Both the position numbers and the translations under genes were made by a program. A stretch of 64,000 nt of DNA from Aquanectria penicillioides (lineage: Eukaryota > Ascomycota > Sordariomycetes > Hypocreales > Nectriaceae). A model generated the notes under the pieces. It searched no databases and was not told the DNA's origin. It saw only the letters and a program-made list of their open reading frames with translations. Shown here piece after piece: positions 12,412-24,052 of this stretch. Within the stretch, counting starts at the first letter, position 1; every line of letters starts with the position of its first letter. Where the stretch lies: contig PYIU01000002.1 of NCBI GenBank assembly GCA_003415625.1, forward strand, positions 2,728,001-2,792,000. The letters run 5' to 3'.

Positions 12412-14149
12412 ATGGCCGGAAACGAGGCTCGTTTCGATATGGATGTCGAGAAGAACAAAGCTCGACCGGATGCCTCATACGGCTACCAGGCACCGGACTC
12501 TTCTGATGAATCTAGCTGGTCTGACGGCGGGAGCCCCGATCCCACCAAGTTTTCCAAGGTGAGTAGCTCAGTCGGCGAAAGATGTAAAATTCTTCACCTT
12601 CAACTTTTGAAAGGCGTCTAAATGCCATTCAACTCTAACTAGGTGCTTTCGATATGTTAGTGGAAGAAGATTCACATCGTCATTGCTGGCTTCACCTGCA
12701 CCTTCAATGGAAACCTTGGCTCCTCAATGCCTTCAGGGGCGCTTGATGCCATTTCCGAGAAATTCAATGTCACCAACCACACTCATCTTGTGCTACTCAA
12801 CTCTCTGTATATGGTCGGCTATGTTCTTGGCCCTTTGCTCTTCGCCCCCCTGAGCGAGTATATCGGTCGCCGCCCGGTGCTAATCGGAACGTTTTTGGGA
12901 TATATCATCTTTAACCTTGCCTGCTCCGGTGCTCCTACGTACCCAGCTCTCCTGATCTTCCGTCTCCTTTGCGGCATCAATGCCGCCGCACCGACTTCAA
13001 TCATTGGAGGACTCTATGCTGACATTATTGACGATCCTTCTGTTCGAGGCAACGCCATCGCCTTTTACATGACCGTCACCACCTTTGGCCCTTACCTTGG
13101 CCCCATCATTTCGGGCTTCTCTTCGGCAATGAGTTGGAGATGGCCGTTCTGGATTGCCACCATGATCGCAGTGCCGGGTCTGCCCTTTGTGCTCACACTC
13201 CCCGAGACATATGCTCCCGTTCTTCACAACAACATGGTCCGCAAGAACCTGAGGAAGGGCGGCAACGTGGACGAGCAACAAGCTCTCCGACCCTTCGATC
13301 TTCGAAAGATCTTCCTCCGGCCAGTGACCCTTCTCATTACTGAGCCCATCGTCCTGTCGACCTCCGCGTACCTGACTCTAATCTACTCCGTCATGTACCT
13401 CATGTTCCAGGCATACCCAATCATATTTCACGAATTTTATGGCCTATCTCCTGCTATGGCATCGCTTGCCTACATTCCTCGTGAGTAGTTCACATGACTT
13501 CTGCTTCTTCTTCACTGCTTTTTATTCATCACGCAAGATCATTCGCTGACAGTGCGTGTTTCAAGCATGCTTTGGCGTCATTGCTGCGTTTGGCACGTTT
13601 TTATGGTTCACCTGGTACCGTGATCGTCAAGCCAAAGCAGGAAAGGCATGGGCAAACAATGAAATATATCGCCGCTTGCCTCTCGCCTGTATTGCTTCTC
13701 CTTGGTGGGCTCCCCGAAATGATTTTTCCCTGTATCGTGTTCGGCTTCAAAAATAACTAACCTACCCTAGCATGGTAATCTCCCTCTTTTGGCTGGGCTG
13801 GGCAGTCTGGGACTCAGTGTCGCCTGTTGTACCAATGCTTGGAGGATTCTTCTTCCCCGTGGGCATGCAGCTGCTATTCATGGGCATGATTAACTACCTG
13901 ACCGACGTCTTCCGCCAATCTTCAGCGTCTGCACATGCAGCAGCTAGCTGGACTCGATCCACCGGCGCAATTCTTCTCCCGTTGGCCGCCGAGCCAATGT
14001 ATCGCAACCTCGGGATACACTGGGCGCCGTCGCTGCTTGGCTTTCTTGCTCTAGTCATGGGAGTCATCCCATTTGTCTTCCTAAAGTATGGTGATAGACT
14101 GGCGCGGAGCAGCAAGGTAGCTCGAGAGGCATACGGAATCCAGAATTGA
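12412..14149 (+). CDS. MFS transporter, DHA1 drug:H+ antiporter family
   Basis: A polytopic plasma-membrane exporter of the 12-TM DHA1 group (fungal multidrug/polyamine-type transporters). Exons: 12412-12558, 12661-13480, 13566-13704, 13771-14149; introns of 102, 85 and 66 nt; 494 aa in frame. The cytosolic N-tail of about 50 residues is acidic and Ser/Asp-rich. Motif A in the TM2-TM3 loop reads LSEYIGRRPV. The antiporter motif C region reads GPYLGPIISGF. The family's LPETYAPVL element follows TM6, before a basic central loop. The second half contains the WLGWA and INYLTDVF segments. The 12412 ATG is the first in frame after the upstream leader. It is divergent from the Zn2Cys6 gene, a common arrangement for efflux genes under a local regulator. 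The substrate is unknown. Confidence 0.9.
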
Positions 14150-15835
14150 TCTCTCCATACTAAGAAAAAAAAGACTATGAAGAGTAGAGCCATTCATGAA
14201 ATTATTGACAGACTAGAACGAGCATAGGAGCATGAAACGGAACATTCACGACTCCACGGTGTATTGCATTCATATGGGGATAGAGATACACAGCATTAAC
14301 GGTGGTAATTCAAAAGAAAAAAAAGGGCGAAGAACACAATAAAAAAGGGATTAGAGGGCTATAAAATAGACGGGAATAGAATATGAATGATACAACATCA
14401 TGGTACCTGACTTTTGTACTCTGCATTCCAACTAGGTAGTTTAACTCCATCCAGGCAAACCCGGCCAAGTTTACGAGAGAAGTGGAAAAAGGGTTTGGTG
14501 AAAATAGAAATACTAGAGTATAATGCAATTCAATGATGGAAATATGGAAAAGAAATCTAATCGAATCTTCACTTGAGTGTAGGCAGCAACTCTAAGCCGA
14601 AATCTTGTCTGTTGGGGGTCCGCCCCGTGGATCTATTCAACAGCCCCTTCCCGCTTGGTTTGTGCCACGGATTTGGCATGATTTTCCACCATTTCCTACC
14701 AAGAATAGGGTTCCAACTGACTTGGAAAAACGTTCGCCATGGCAAATAGAACCATTTGCACGTTATTCATGTCAAGTCCTGGCTGTAATAATTACTAAAG
14801 AAATCCTTCAGTTCTCTTCTCCTGTGGGGAGGGTTTCCCAGGTTCTGTATCTACACGGAAGTTTCAGCCAATAGCGGCGTTCTGGCACCCACCGGTCTTC
14901 GGCAGCAACATCGCCGGAAGCCAGAAACCAATCAAATCGGCTTGTGATGACTGACGACTACCTAGAGAGGATTTACTGGGCGACGAAGGCTTCTGAGTGG
15001 TCGCTAACAATATAATTACGACCCCCATCGTTCAACACGTTGCTCAGCTGCCTGACTTTGTGAAAAGGGCACATATGTCCTTCAACGCCATTCACCAATG
15101 TCGGAGATTGGAATGATTATTTGTGCCTACCAACCAAAATCAAATAATTAGGTCCAACTTCACGAACTATCATATTCCAGAAGGTTTAGACGACGTAGAG
15201 TTTTACTTCTGATATTCAAAATTGACTGAAATTAATGGTTGATGCTCATGTTTCAATATTTCTCTTTGCACCGGCGTAGAGGAACCTTCAAACTCTCAAC
15301 CCTAGGGATCTCAGTTAACCCTCCTATCATATATCCCATCAAACAGTTACCGCGAAACCCATCCCGTCATCATCGACTCTGACCCATAGATATTCATCCC
15401 GTCCCAATCCTACGCCAACGCCTGTCACGGTCCCCGGTCCCAGTCCCGAGTAACCACCGTTGCCAAAAACCTTATGCTCCAGACCATCCTGAGTGAAGAT
15501 CCCTCTACACAGCTGCGCTATGATGGGCCGGCGTTAGTCCCAGCTGCAACCCGTCCAGAGATATCGTGAACGTTTCCTTTCCCGTAATGTACAACACACA
15601 CACACACACGTATATATATATATATATACTGTATTCGCAGTAGCGTGACTTGCGCCAGGGATCTCTTCCTTGGGCCGTGGGTTTGTCCAAGACCCGTCAT
15701 GGCGCTAACACACAAGGATCTGACATCCATCAGCTGCACTGATTTCCAGTTAGTACCACTGGTGTTGGCTGGAATATGCTCCTCGAGAGTGTATAACTTC
15801 TCGGCTTGATAGGCCAACGAGGTCTGACGACTTGT
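14150..15835. other. Convergent intergenic region, AT-rich
   Basis: This is the 3' flank of both the transporter and the phosphodiesterase. It is AT-rich, especially 14160-14570 and 15000-15350, and holds an (AC)n-(TA)n microsatellite at 15594-15628. No supported gene. Confidence 0.55.
15594..15628. repeat. (AC)n(TA)n compound microsatellite
   Basis: A perfect AC dinucleotide run is followed directly by a TA run, in the shared 3' flank of the MFS transporter and the phosphodiesterase. Confidence 0.9.
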
Positions 15836-18637
15836 TTAGCTGGTGGAATCGGTGGCTGAGCATGGCGAGCTTGTGCCCTTATGCCTTCTAAAGAAAGGAA
15901 AGTCCTTCATTCGGAATCGACTCGTCTTCTTCCGAAGTGACTTGCCCTCTGCTTTACCAATGCTGCCACCGTTGCCGCTATAGATACTGCCATTCGATCT
16001 CGTGTCATCGTCGGGGGTTATGCTATTGTGAAGCGTCATGTTTGGACCCTCTTTTAAGCTGGGGGACGAGACGTTGATTGTAGGGATGCCCAGAGGATGT
16101 TCCGTTGAGTCACGGCTGACGATGCTTGTGCCTCGTGTGCTTGGTGACATGGGCATCTTGCCAGTCGTGGCACTAGTCGCCTGTGACGCCCAGTCTCCAG
16201 AGCAAGTCCCCGACACGCTTCCTTCAGTCGTTTCGCTAGACCGCTGCTTGCCAGAAGGCATCGACTTGCCGTCCCCAAAATCGTCGTCGTCATTTCGGGT
16301 GTTGAATGGGTCGCTATTAGCCAGTTCTCTAACCGCATCGAAAGTGGATGTTGAGCCATTCAGCTGCTTGTAGTCCCCAAAGGTATCCAATGTATGTGAA
16401 GAGTCTGTGGTTAGTTGACTTTCTGCCGGAGACGCGGGTTTGCGTTCAAAGCGCGACAACGGAATCATCCCTATGTCCAACGGAAGACTCGACTTGTGCT
16501 CCGAGTCGGTCTCCTTGACTTCTTCCATGGGAACCGCAAAACTCATAGTTCGCGGCGAAAATGTGCCCTCCTTGAGGAGGCGTCTGCGGACTGGGTCTTC
16601 CTTCGGCTCGCTAGCCTTGGCCTCTTGAAGTTTTAGCTCGAAGCAGTTCTTATTTATCTCAAGCTCTTCGACGGTGTACTTCATAGCCGGCATAATATCG
16701 GCGACACCCTGGAACAGTGGCGTGGCAAAGAGGTTCATGAAGCCCAGTTGACCCTTAGCCAGAGACGTCATGTCCTGTTTGGGTGGGGACATAAGCGAGG
16801 ACTGAATGCCTAGCTCGCCTTCCATCGACGCTTGCCGAGAAAATTCCTCGGAGAGGATGTAGGTCCATTGTAGTGCTGTATCGTGGTTTCTCGCCTATGA
16901 CATATTAGTACCAACGCATAGAAGGGTTATACAGTACAGCGTTACGTACAACATTGCTAATATCGGCACATTTGATGAGAAGAGAACAGGCTAGAGATTT
17001 GCCGTCCTCCAGTTGTCGCCCATTCCAACCATCTGTGCTATTATTCTCCTGGAGGCGCTCTTGAACATCGCCTAATTTCTTCATATAGTCGAAGTGCAAA
17101 CCCATATCGGTAGCCAAGATAGAGCTGATCATTAGATTTCGCATCTTGGTATCCTCAAAAGCAGACGGCCAATACCGACGTAGAATCTGAGAGTAAGCTG
17201 CGCAGTGGAATGATTCCAGGACCGAGCGATCATTATATAACTGGGCCAGCGGCGCATTGAGAGTTATAAGGAATCCGTTATTGACACCAGGGTGTCCCAC
17301 GTCGTGACCGATGGCGGTAATGAGCAGAGTCAGTGCCTCGAACGGTGTAACCAAGGCGGCCATTGGTGACTTTTCCAGAACGACGGTCGGTGCGCCCTTT
17401 GCAGGATATGGCGGCAACGCACCAATGTGAACGAGGAAATTGAAAGTTGCCTGCAAAACGTCAATCACATGACGAAAGTTGTGGTATGGAACGAAGTTGT
17501 TGTATGCAGCCCGGCAAGCAACGAGGAAGGAAATGAGGTGTTCTTGTAGCAAGGTTAGTGTGTGAGATAAAGATGATCAGTGTCCAATAGCCTTACCAGT
17601 TGGGATCCTCCATCGTTCTAGTTCAGGCATCACCAGGGCGTGCTTGAACATGTCCATGGCTGCGACCACCAACTCATCATCGTTCAAGTCATGGGCGCAG
17701 AAATGCCAACTGCCCACCGCAGCTGCAATGGCAGCCTGTCGCTCGGATGAAACAGCGATGTGAGCGTTGTGGATTTGGTCGTCATTGGCAGACAGTCTGC
17801 AAATTCCTTGCATCAGGCCTGAAACCATGGCCTCGCGAAGGTACGCGAACGGCTTCTCATCACTGACGCCAACCCATGATCGCTTTCTTCCATTTCTGAC
17901 TTCCAAAAGTGCCTGTTTTTCTCGCGCAGCGTCCCGTTGGGCTCGGTAGGCGCATATTTCCAACGTGGTGATGCATTTCTCACCAACAGGGCTAATCAGG
18001 ACATCGACGGCGCCCAGATCGAGACATCTCCTAATGAGTTGGCGATTGGACGTAAGAGAGTCCAGTGGCGTAGTCTGGTGCTCTACTGCACCATCAGTCA
18101 TCTGCTCGTTGGTACTTGATTCGGCAAAGCTAATCATGGGGATTGGTAGGATTAGCTTAGAGATGCCGCGCAGATGAGCTTCCGTCACGACCTTCTGCAG
18201 CAAATCTAAGCCGTACAAGGCCTCGTCTGGAGTATGAATGTTGGCGCCCCTCTCGTCAGACGCAGCTGAAGGCGAAGGGGACAAGGACCGAGCGTGTGGT
18301 TCGGGGACCCTCTCGTCGTGAGGAGTGTCGATCAAAACAATGGTTGGCTTCAACTCGACCATCGATCCATCCTGGAGGCCAAACAGCCTCGCAAGGCAGG
18401 CGGCCCCTGTAGCGCAGACGTAAACTGGAAGACGATGGTTAGGAGTGGTCATAAAGTGAAAAGGAAGGGAAACCAACCATCACCAAAGGCATCTAGCAAA
18501 GGCTGGATGACTTGCCGGGTAGCAGCATTAGACTCTGATTCCAGAGTATTCTTCGTCACTCCCTCAACGACCCCCTCTTCGCACACATTGCGATTGACAT
18601 ATATAACGTGACAAGCGGTGCGGTCCATGGTGATCAT
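15836..18637 (-). CDS. Class I HD-type 3',5'-cyclic-nucleotide phosphodiesterase (Pde2/PdeH-like)
   Basis: Hydrolyses cAMP (possibly cGMP) and so dampens the cAMP-PKA pathway controlling growth and development. Exons (minus): 18637-18478, 18424-17597, 17542-16950, 16894-15836; introns of 53, 54 and 55 nt; 879 aa in frame. The catalytic HD domain covers about residues 290-620: metal-binding HNFRH (350-354), HDVGH (409-413) and CADISN with its Asp near 523, then the EFSRQASME signature. The first 150 residues resemble a degenerate receiver fold (VYVCATG, PTIVLIDTP) rather than a known kinase target. The C-terminal 250 residues are Ser/Thr-rich and probably disordered, and end with basic stretches. 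Met at 18637 is used; Met at 18628 is the alternative. Upstream lies an unusually long gene-free region. Confidence 0.92.
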
Positions 18638-21600
18638 GGAGAGCTACCAGTCTCGCGACCGGAGCACCGTAGCCCTTTTGGCAACCCAACGACGGAGCCG
18701 AGAGGAAATAAGAGCAAGCGTTCAGAGCCTGAAGGGACACGAAGACAAAATATGTTGCCGGTGGGGGGAGGCGCCAATGATTGCGAGTCGAACCCGTGTC
18801 CACGCAGTTAGGCTGTGGATATGGCGAGTTGATGCACAGGTTCAGTGAATGCCAGCAACCGTCCGACCAAAATTGGGATTTAGGCTATCGAAAGCATCCA
18901 AGCGATGGATGGATATATCAATGAAGGTCGAGTGCGACGGGTAGTACGAGAAATGGTGTTTTCGTCAAATCGTAGGACAGAATTCCTAGCTTCGGGGTAG
19001 GTGTCTCAGTGACGGCTGCCGACAGCGCACGGAAGGGTATGAACGGAGCTGGAGAGAGAGGAACGAGGGTTAGTAAGGGCGAGACCACAGAGAAATAACC
19101 GCACAAGGTAACGAGCAGGATCGAATTCGGGGACGCCGGGTTTGGGTGGACTGCAAGCGGGAGACGTGGAGAGGGGGGGGGTGTGAGAGGGTGAGACGTA
19201 GAAAGCGCCGAGAAACGATGGAAGACGCATAGAAGACGGATTGGTCAGGACAGGTTGGGACAGGCTGAGATTGATATGAGACAGCGGGCGGAAGGACATC
19301 GAGAAGGGAAACTTTTTTTTTGGCAGAAAAAGATGTTGTCTCGAGGGCGTTGGGATGTCTTAGGCGGGCGAAGGGCCGAGCACGCGCGCGCAAGGACGAT
19401 GGTGTCAGAAACATGGAAGCATTGGGGGTCTTACCTTGACGTAGTCTCCAACAACACACGAATCCGGTGGGCCAAGCTGGATGATATCGATGAGCCAGTC
19501 AGAATACGACGTGGGCAAGCAGGGCGCGAGAATCGACCATCGGGAGAAGCGAAGGTCGAGAAGAGATTGAACTGCGAGCCGGCTCTGAGAGTCGAGACAA
19601 GGCACGGTGGCGATGCGAGTCCGGCTGAGGAGGATAGTGTGAAGAGGGCAGCGTATGTGAGACGCCGCGAAATCGACTGAGCTGTGCGATGCGATGCGAT
19701 GCGATGGAAGGCGACGCTTGGAAACAAAGCAAGCGGGCGACGCAGAATCGAGTTGAGGCGGGAAAAAGACTCGATGAAGGGAAGCGTTGGGATCGAGGTT
19801 GGTGAGGGCGTGGCTCAGGCGTGGAGAAGAGAATCGGAGGCGAGTCAGATCCGACCGGATCGAGGCCGAGTCGACGAGTCGAATTGGCCAAGGGACGGAA
19901 CGAGACAAGAGTTGGGGTGGGATGGAGAAGGAGAAGAGGGTGAGGATGAGAAGGTCTCGGGGCCAGGGGGGAGAGAAAAAGTGACTTCTGCTAACCCGGG
20001 CAAGACAAGCAAGGGCCTGAGAGCAGAGGACAGGGGACTCTGGGGGTCTGGCCTAAGTCGAAAAGAAAAAACAACGGCTTCGCGCAAGGCGAAAAAAAGA
20101 AAAGTGAAGAGAAAAAAGGCGAAGAGGAAAAGGTGAAGAGGAAAAAGGAATAACAGAGTTAAAAAAAAATGAGCAGAAAAAGCTATACTGCGTAGATCGG
20201 GGACGATGCAGCGGGCCTAGCAACGAACAGAAGGTAGAGAGAAGCGTCAGTTGACAGGAGAGATGTGCAGATGGAAGGGATAGAAAGAGCAGGAGTGGAA
20301 GCAAAAAGCAAATGTAGCAGAAGCAGGGAGATATCTGCCGGTGCTAGCTCTGGCTCTTGCTTGTTTTCGTTTTGAGAAGCCCCGGAGAAGTAGACGAGTC
20401 GGGGAGGTGGGTGACAGATCAGTCGCACCAAGAACATCAATCGATCGAGGTGAGGAGATGGACAACGCCGCGAGGGCGAGCGCAATAGGTAAGGTCAGGG
20501 AGAGGGCGAAGGGGCGTGTGCAAGGAGGTGGGGGCGTGGAAGAGGCGCTCTAGCGGGAGAGCCAGCGAGAGAGTTGAGTGGGGGGATGGATTGGGGATTA
20601 GTACGGGACGGGATGGTCTGGTCTGGTCTGGTCCCGGGAGAACGAGTTGGAACAAGCCTGGGAGGCGTCCAGAGTCGTAGGCCAGCAACGATGGCGGATG
20701 GGCATCCGGATGAGGGTGAAGAGCAGAGGAGCAGCCCAGAGGCCGGGGTGAGCTACACAATTTACGTCGGTGCAATGGATCTCGGCCGTAGCAGCAATAG
20801 CGCCAGGGGATGGCGAGAGAGAGGTAAAAAGGGGGGTGAGGTTGGTCTTTGGAGTTGATGGCCTTGAGGGGGCACAACTCTAGCGATCACTGTACGGAGT
20901 AGGTTTGGCGAGAGGGAAGAGCGGCGGCAGCAGAGCCAGGGTCCTCTCGCGACGAACCCATGAACCATGAACCAACCAGGAGCTTGCACATACAACAGCC
21001 GCAGCAGCGACGCCGATGAGATGGGGGATAAATGGGGTGACAGAAGCAGGGGGGGTGAGCAAAACCCACCATATCGCAGGCCCGTGGCCGCTTCCACCAC
21101 CAACACGCAACAGCGACAGCAAAGATCAAGAGCAAGAGCAGGAGCGAGGGAGGGCTAGGGCAGCGACGAGGTCACCTATCACGATACCAGTTGGTCATTG
21201 GGGGTGTGGTCGAGGATCGCCACCACGAAATGTACGAGGGCGCGGAGAAGGAGCAAAAAAGAAAGGAAAATAGTACAAGCGCAAAAGCGCAAGCACGAGC
21301 ACAGGCACACAAGCATGGGGTATGGTTATTGGTAGTGGTATGGTGGCATGGGATGGGGGGAATGAGGCACGAACGAGAGATACGAGGCATCAAGGCATCC
21401 ACGCCTCGAGCCGGGGGACCTTGGGGCTTGGGGTTGGGGCTTGGAAGGCTGGATGAGGGTTTGGAAAATGGCGACCAATGATGGAGCATTGTTCTTGTCA
21501 AGGCAAGAGAGAAGAGCCACTGGAGAGAGCGATGATGGAAAGCGGAAATGGAGCACAGTCCTCAAGGAAGGAAGGAAGGGGCCTTTTTTGGGGGGCGTCC

Positions 21601-21850
21601 TGGGGGGGGGAGGTTCGAGCGGGTCGCTTGGAAGCCTTCTGGCCGTCTTCGAGAATCTGGAATTGCCACGGTTCCCACACCATCGACAAGGAACAAGATG
21701 TGACGGCGACGGGGGACCCGGGAATCTTTCTCGAAGCCTGGACGAAAAGGTTGGTGCAGGCAAGGAGCCAGTCGCCAGTCACCTTTGGCCCCAGCCCACG
21801 CTAGCACCCTGCTAGGGCGCCAGAAGGGAGGGGCTTTGGGAGGGCCCGGC
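18638..21850. other. Gene-free, plus-strand purine-rich region upstream of the phosphodiesterase
   Basis: No reading frame has a recognisable family; the many open frames reflect biased composition. The plus strand is strongly A/G-rich from about 18.9 to 21.6 kb, so the strand sense to the phosphodiesterase is C/T-rich, as in fungal leaders and core promoters. A GCGAT tandem (near 19685-19708) and AG-rich runs (20060-20150) are visible. It may hold a long 5' untranslated leader, upstream introns or regulatory DNA for the phosphodiesterase. Confidence 0.5.
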
Positions 21851-21891
21851 CACAGTCACTGCGTCAGCGCATTTAGTGCAGGGCGCGTGCG

Positions 21892-21918
21892 GGGCTTGCA
21901 GGGCTTGCAGGGCTTGCA
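21892..21918. repeat. GGGCTTGCA tandem repeat, three perfect copies
   Basis: Three adjacent 9-bp copies are followed by a degenerate fourth beginning GGGCGTG. Confidence 0.85.
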
Positions 21919-23640
21919 GGGCGTGTAGAGCACCAGAAGCCTGCAAGCTCGCAGAGCTTTGCAAGGGTGGGGAGCCCAGAGGCAGATGGTGGCTACCTGG
22001 TTGGGAAGGTACTTAGGCAGGTACATATAGGCTACAGGGAAGCTACACGCACACAACTACCACAGGGTCTCTCGCAGCGGGGCATCAGGCTCAAGACAGC
22101 GTTCAGATGGGTTCAGTGTCGAGTAGTGAACAGTACCCTGCAGGTATCCTAGTGGAGGGGCTACGATGTGCTCGTCCTTTTGGCATGCTTTCTTCTTTCA
22201 CTGTGGTTTACTGAGCATGAGGAGGGGGAGGGCCTTTGCTTTCCCTTTCTTGTTTGTGGCTCTTTTTGTCTCAGTATCTGAGAACATGATTGGGATTGTC
22301 TTTCATCTGTCCGTCTTAGCTTGACTGATTGTCTGTCTCTTGTTGAGCCCACCTGCCCGTCTTCCGTTTTTTTTTTCCCTCCTTGTTGTTCCTAGCGCAC
22401 TGTTCACCAAAACGGAGCAAAGGTACGTGTTCGTACAGGATGATGCAGTTGAGCTGATAGGTATCCAGGGGGCTGGATGAGACCGCCATGCTCCATAAAA
22501 CCTGGGTGGGCGGAGAAAAATGGAGGGCGATGGATGATGCTGTGCTGCTGCGCACATGCTGGGCAGGTAGGCACATAGCAGCTGTGCTGTAAACGCAGAG
22601 CTGGACACTCCGCCAGAGCATGGTGCCATGGATGAGCCAGAAGGATGGGACCATGATGCCATGCCACCTCAAGAGGCCTTCCGTCGCTCCCTTCTCCGCG
22701 CTGCGTGCCAACGCCCGGAGCTAGGTGCAGACGCACTAACACTAATGCCTTCAGTGTCAACCATGGCACTGGGTTTTGCTCGGGGCGTCAAGAGGGGAAA
22801 CTCTCCATCTCTGCGCCGCTAACACAGTCCCCGGCTAAGGTCACACAACACTGTGAGCCCGGAAGGGTCTGCGACAGACAGATGTGGCCTGTCTCAATCA
22901 TTACGTCGCGGCTTGTGGCCAGCAGCACGTCGTACAGGGCATCGCCGCCCTTCCAATTAGCCAGTGGGGACCTTTCCTTCCCTTGCCCCATCGAAGCCTT
23001 GATGGAAGGATTCCATTCCATGCCCATGCTCCATGCGCCACCCAGAGTTACTTTTCAATATGGTGCCCTTTTACGGCGGCAGGCTGCACTGTGTACTCTG
23101 TCCACCCGTAGTACCGCCTCCGCTCCATCTCTCCTTCTACCTCAGTCGTCTAAGTTGGCTATGTCGACACCTTAATTTCGGGCTTGCTTGGGCTCGAGGC
23201 TCTGGGATCTGGGCTCTGGAGCTCTGCAACGATGACGCACTGTGCTTGTGCTAAAGGAGACGGATGGGGGAGAAAGTCGAAGGTGGCGGCGGTTTTGCCC
23301 TAACCACAAGTTACCCCGTCAAGTAGCCGCATCGCCCATTCCATCGGGTTGCAACTGAAAAACGAACTGTCGAACTTTGAACTGCAGCGTCTCTCTCACA
23401 TACTCTCGACTCTGCCTCTCTTTGCACAACTGGCTGTGCAGTGCTCCGTATTCCCTCTGCAGCGGGCGCCCACTTACTTGCGTGTCCACCTACTACTGTA
23501 TCTGGTAGTCCTTGGTAGGTAGGTGGATAGACGGGCACTTAGGTAGACATGCTGGGAGGCAACATGTGGACAATACTGTATTACGGTACTAACTACGGTA
23601 CCTACCGTAGAGCCTCTCCACAGTGTCAGGTGTGCAACTA

Positions 23641-23684
23641 CTGCTTCCTGCCTCCTGCCTCCTGCCTCCTGCCTACTGCCTACT
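23641..23684. repeat. CTGCCTC-type heptanucleotide tandem repeat
   Basis: Successive near-identical 7-bp units (CTGCCTC, then CTGCCTA variants) are directly visible, in a C/T-rich gene-free region. Confidence 0.8.
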
Positions 23685-23890
23685 TTGGTTGGTGCCTAGG
23701 TAGGTATCTAGATGTTCCGAGATGGAAGGTGCTCTCAGATGTTCTATTCTGAATTTGGTGCTCTGTGCTTTGCGCTCTGCCTCCTGTGCTGGGTGCTCTA
23801 TGCCCTATCGCAACAGCGGCATCGGATGACAGCTCCAGCTCCCCGGCTGCATCATCCACAAATTGTGCATGCACAGCGGTGATGGCGTCC

Positions 23891-24052
23891 AACATCCCCA
23901 TCCCCATCTCCATCCATCTCAAACCCCCATGCCAGCCAGTTGGTCAGCCATAGGTACCCGTTGACTCTCTTTCCCATTTCCATCCCCATCCCCATCCTCA
24001 TCTCCATCTCCGTCACCATTCCCATGTCCATGCCCATGCCCATTCCCTCCCT
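23891..24052. repeat. Degenerate CCCATC hexanucleotide minisatellite
   Basis: Two blocks (about 23891-23925 and 23968-24052) consist of CCCATC/TCCATC/CCCATT units. In the minus-strand frame they encode an artificial Gly-Met-Asp repeat, which explains a long but meaningless open frame there. Confidence 0.75.

Noticed and set aside
18761..18850. tRNA-like B-box (GGGTTCGACTC) on the minus strand
   Set aside because: The flanking bases do not form a T stem and no acceptor or anticodon stem can be folded by eye.
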